NCBI GenBank assembly: GCA_021798015.1
Contig: JAJZYP010000013.1
Span: 1 to 33,363 of the forward strand
Direction: 5' to 3'
Source: a bacterium
Lineage (GTDB): Bacteria > SZUA-79 > Acidulodesulfobacterales > Acidulodesulfobacteraceae
Length of the DNA stretch: 33,363 nt
Numbering within the stretch: the stretch's first letter is position 1; each line of letters opens with the position of its first letter. Position numbers and translations under genes: made by a program. The notes beneath the pieces were generated by a model. The model was given only the letters and a program-made list of their open reading frames with translations, did not search any database and had not been told where the DNA came from. Of this stretch, positions 32,950 to 33,363 are shown piece after piece.

Positions 32950-33363
<414 letters not shown>

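Overview
The window is AT-rich chromosomal DNA from a diderm (two-membrane) bacterium, probably of deltaproteobacterial grade and anaerobic. Envelope genes support the outer membrane: a Pal-type lipoprotein, an MlaE-MlaF-MlaD lipid transporter and a periplasmic lytic transglycosylase. The anaerobic reading comes from the metabolism: a selenocysteine system (selA, and a selD that itself contains an in-frame UGA), a heterodisulfide-reductase-like HdrB-HdrC fusion, a split archaeal-type glutamate synthase, and several B12-linked genes. The low GC and this gene set bring acidophilic sulfate-reducer lineages such as Acidulodesulfobacterales (Sva0485/SZUA-79) to mind, but that name is a guess; the partial 16S gene at the right edge would settle it. 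I see no insertion sequence, phage gene, CRISPR array or tRNA. Nearly everything reads as vertically inherited housekeeping DNA in compact operons.

Layout. 1-39 (minus): first 13 codons of a small gene that resembles a RiPP (lasso-type) precursor leader. 40-483: AT-rich non-coding DNA with a promoter for pal. 484-1041: pal, closed by a terminator shared with the convergent bioF-bioC pair (3246-1119, minus). 3325-9931: gatD, queF (minus), murI, metH, murT and a small membrane transporter. 9953-12919: recO, selA and an HNH nuclease gene. 12992-18627: mlaE, mlaF, mlaD, selD and a corrinoid-activator-like ASKHA protein. 18599-19666 (minus): rlmN. 19775-21646: cbiC/cobH, a lytic transglycosylase and pgsA, overlapping. 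21658-22533 (minus): a PAS protein with a degenerate GGDEF domain. 22687-27585: hdrBC fusion and three glutamate synthase genes. 27624-32814: a ZapB-like coiled coil, zapA, 6S RNA, 5-formyl-THF cyclo-ligase, rny, ymdB and tyrS. 32950-33363: start of 16S rRNA, transcribed from a strong promoter whose -35 box overlaps the tyrS stop codon.

How the genes fit together. murI makes D-glutamate, and murT plus gatD would amidate that residue in lipid II, so one small region handles D-Glu supply and modification; MurT/GatD is best known from monoderm bacteria and is unexpected in a diderm. metH lacks the C-terminal reactivation domain, while the same window carries a RACE-type corrinoid activator lacking its ferredoxin domain and a precorrin-8X methylmutase, so B12 synthesis, use and repair all appear. 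selA and selD supply selenocysteine, and SelD itself needs it. MlaD seems to end in an outer-membrane beta-barrel, which would make MlaEFD a one-piece trans-envelope lipid bridge. The HdrBC fusion next to glutamate synthase without a GltD gene suggests a non-NADPH electron route into glutamate synthesis.

Most genes start on ATG after an AT-only leader with no Shine-Dalgarno sequence; the few clear Shine-Dalgarno sites (edge peptide, pal, rny, tyrS) stand out.
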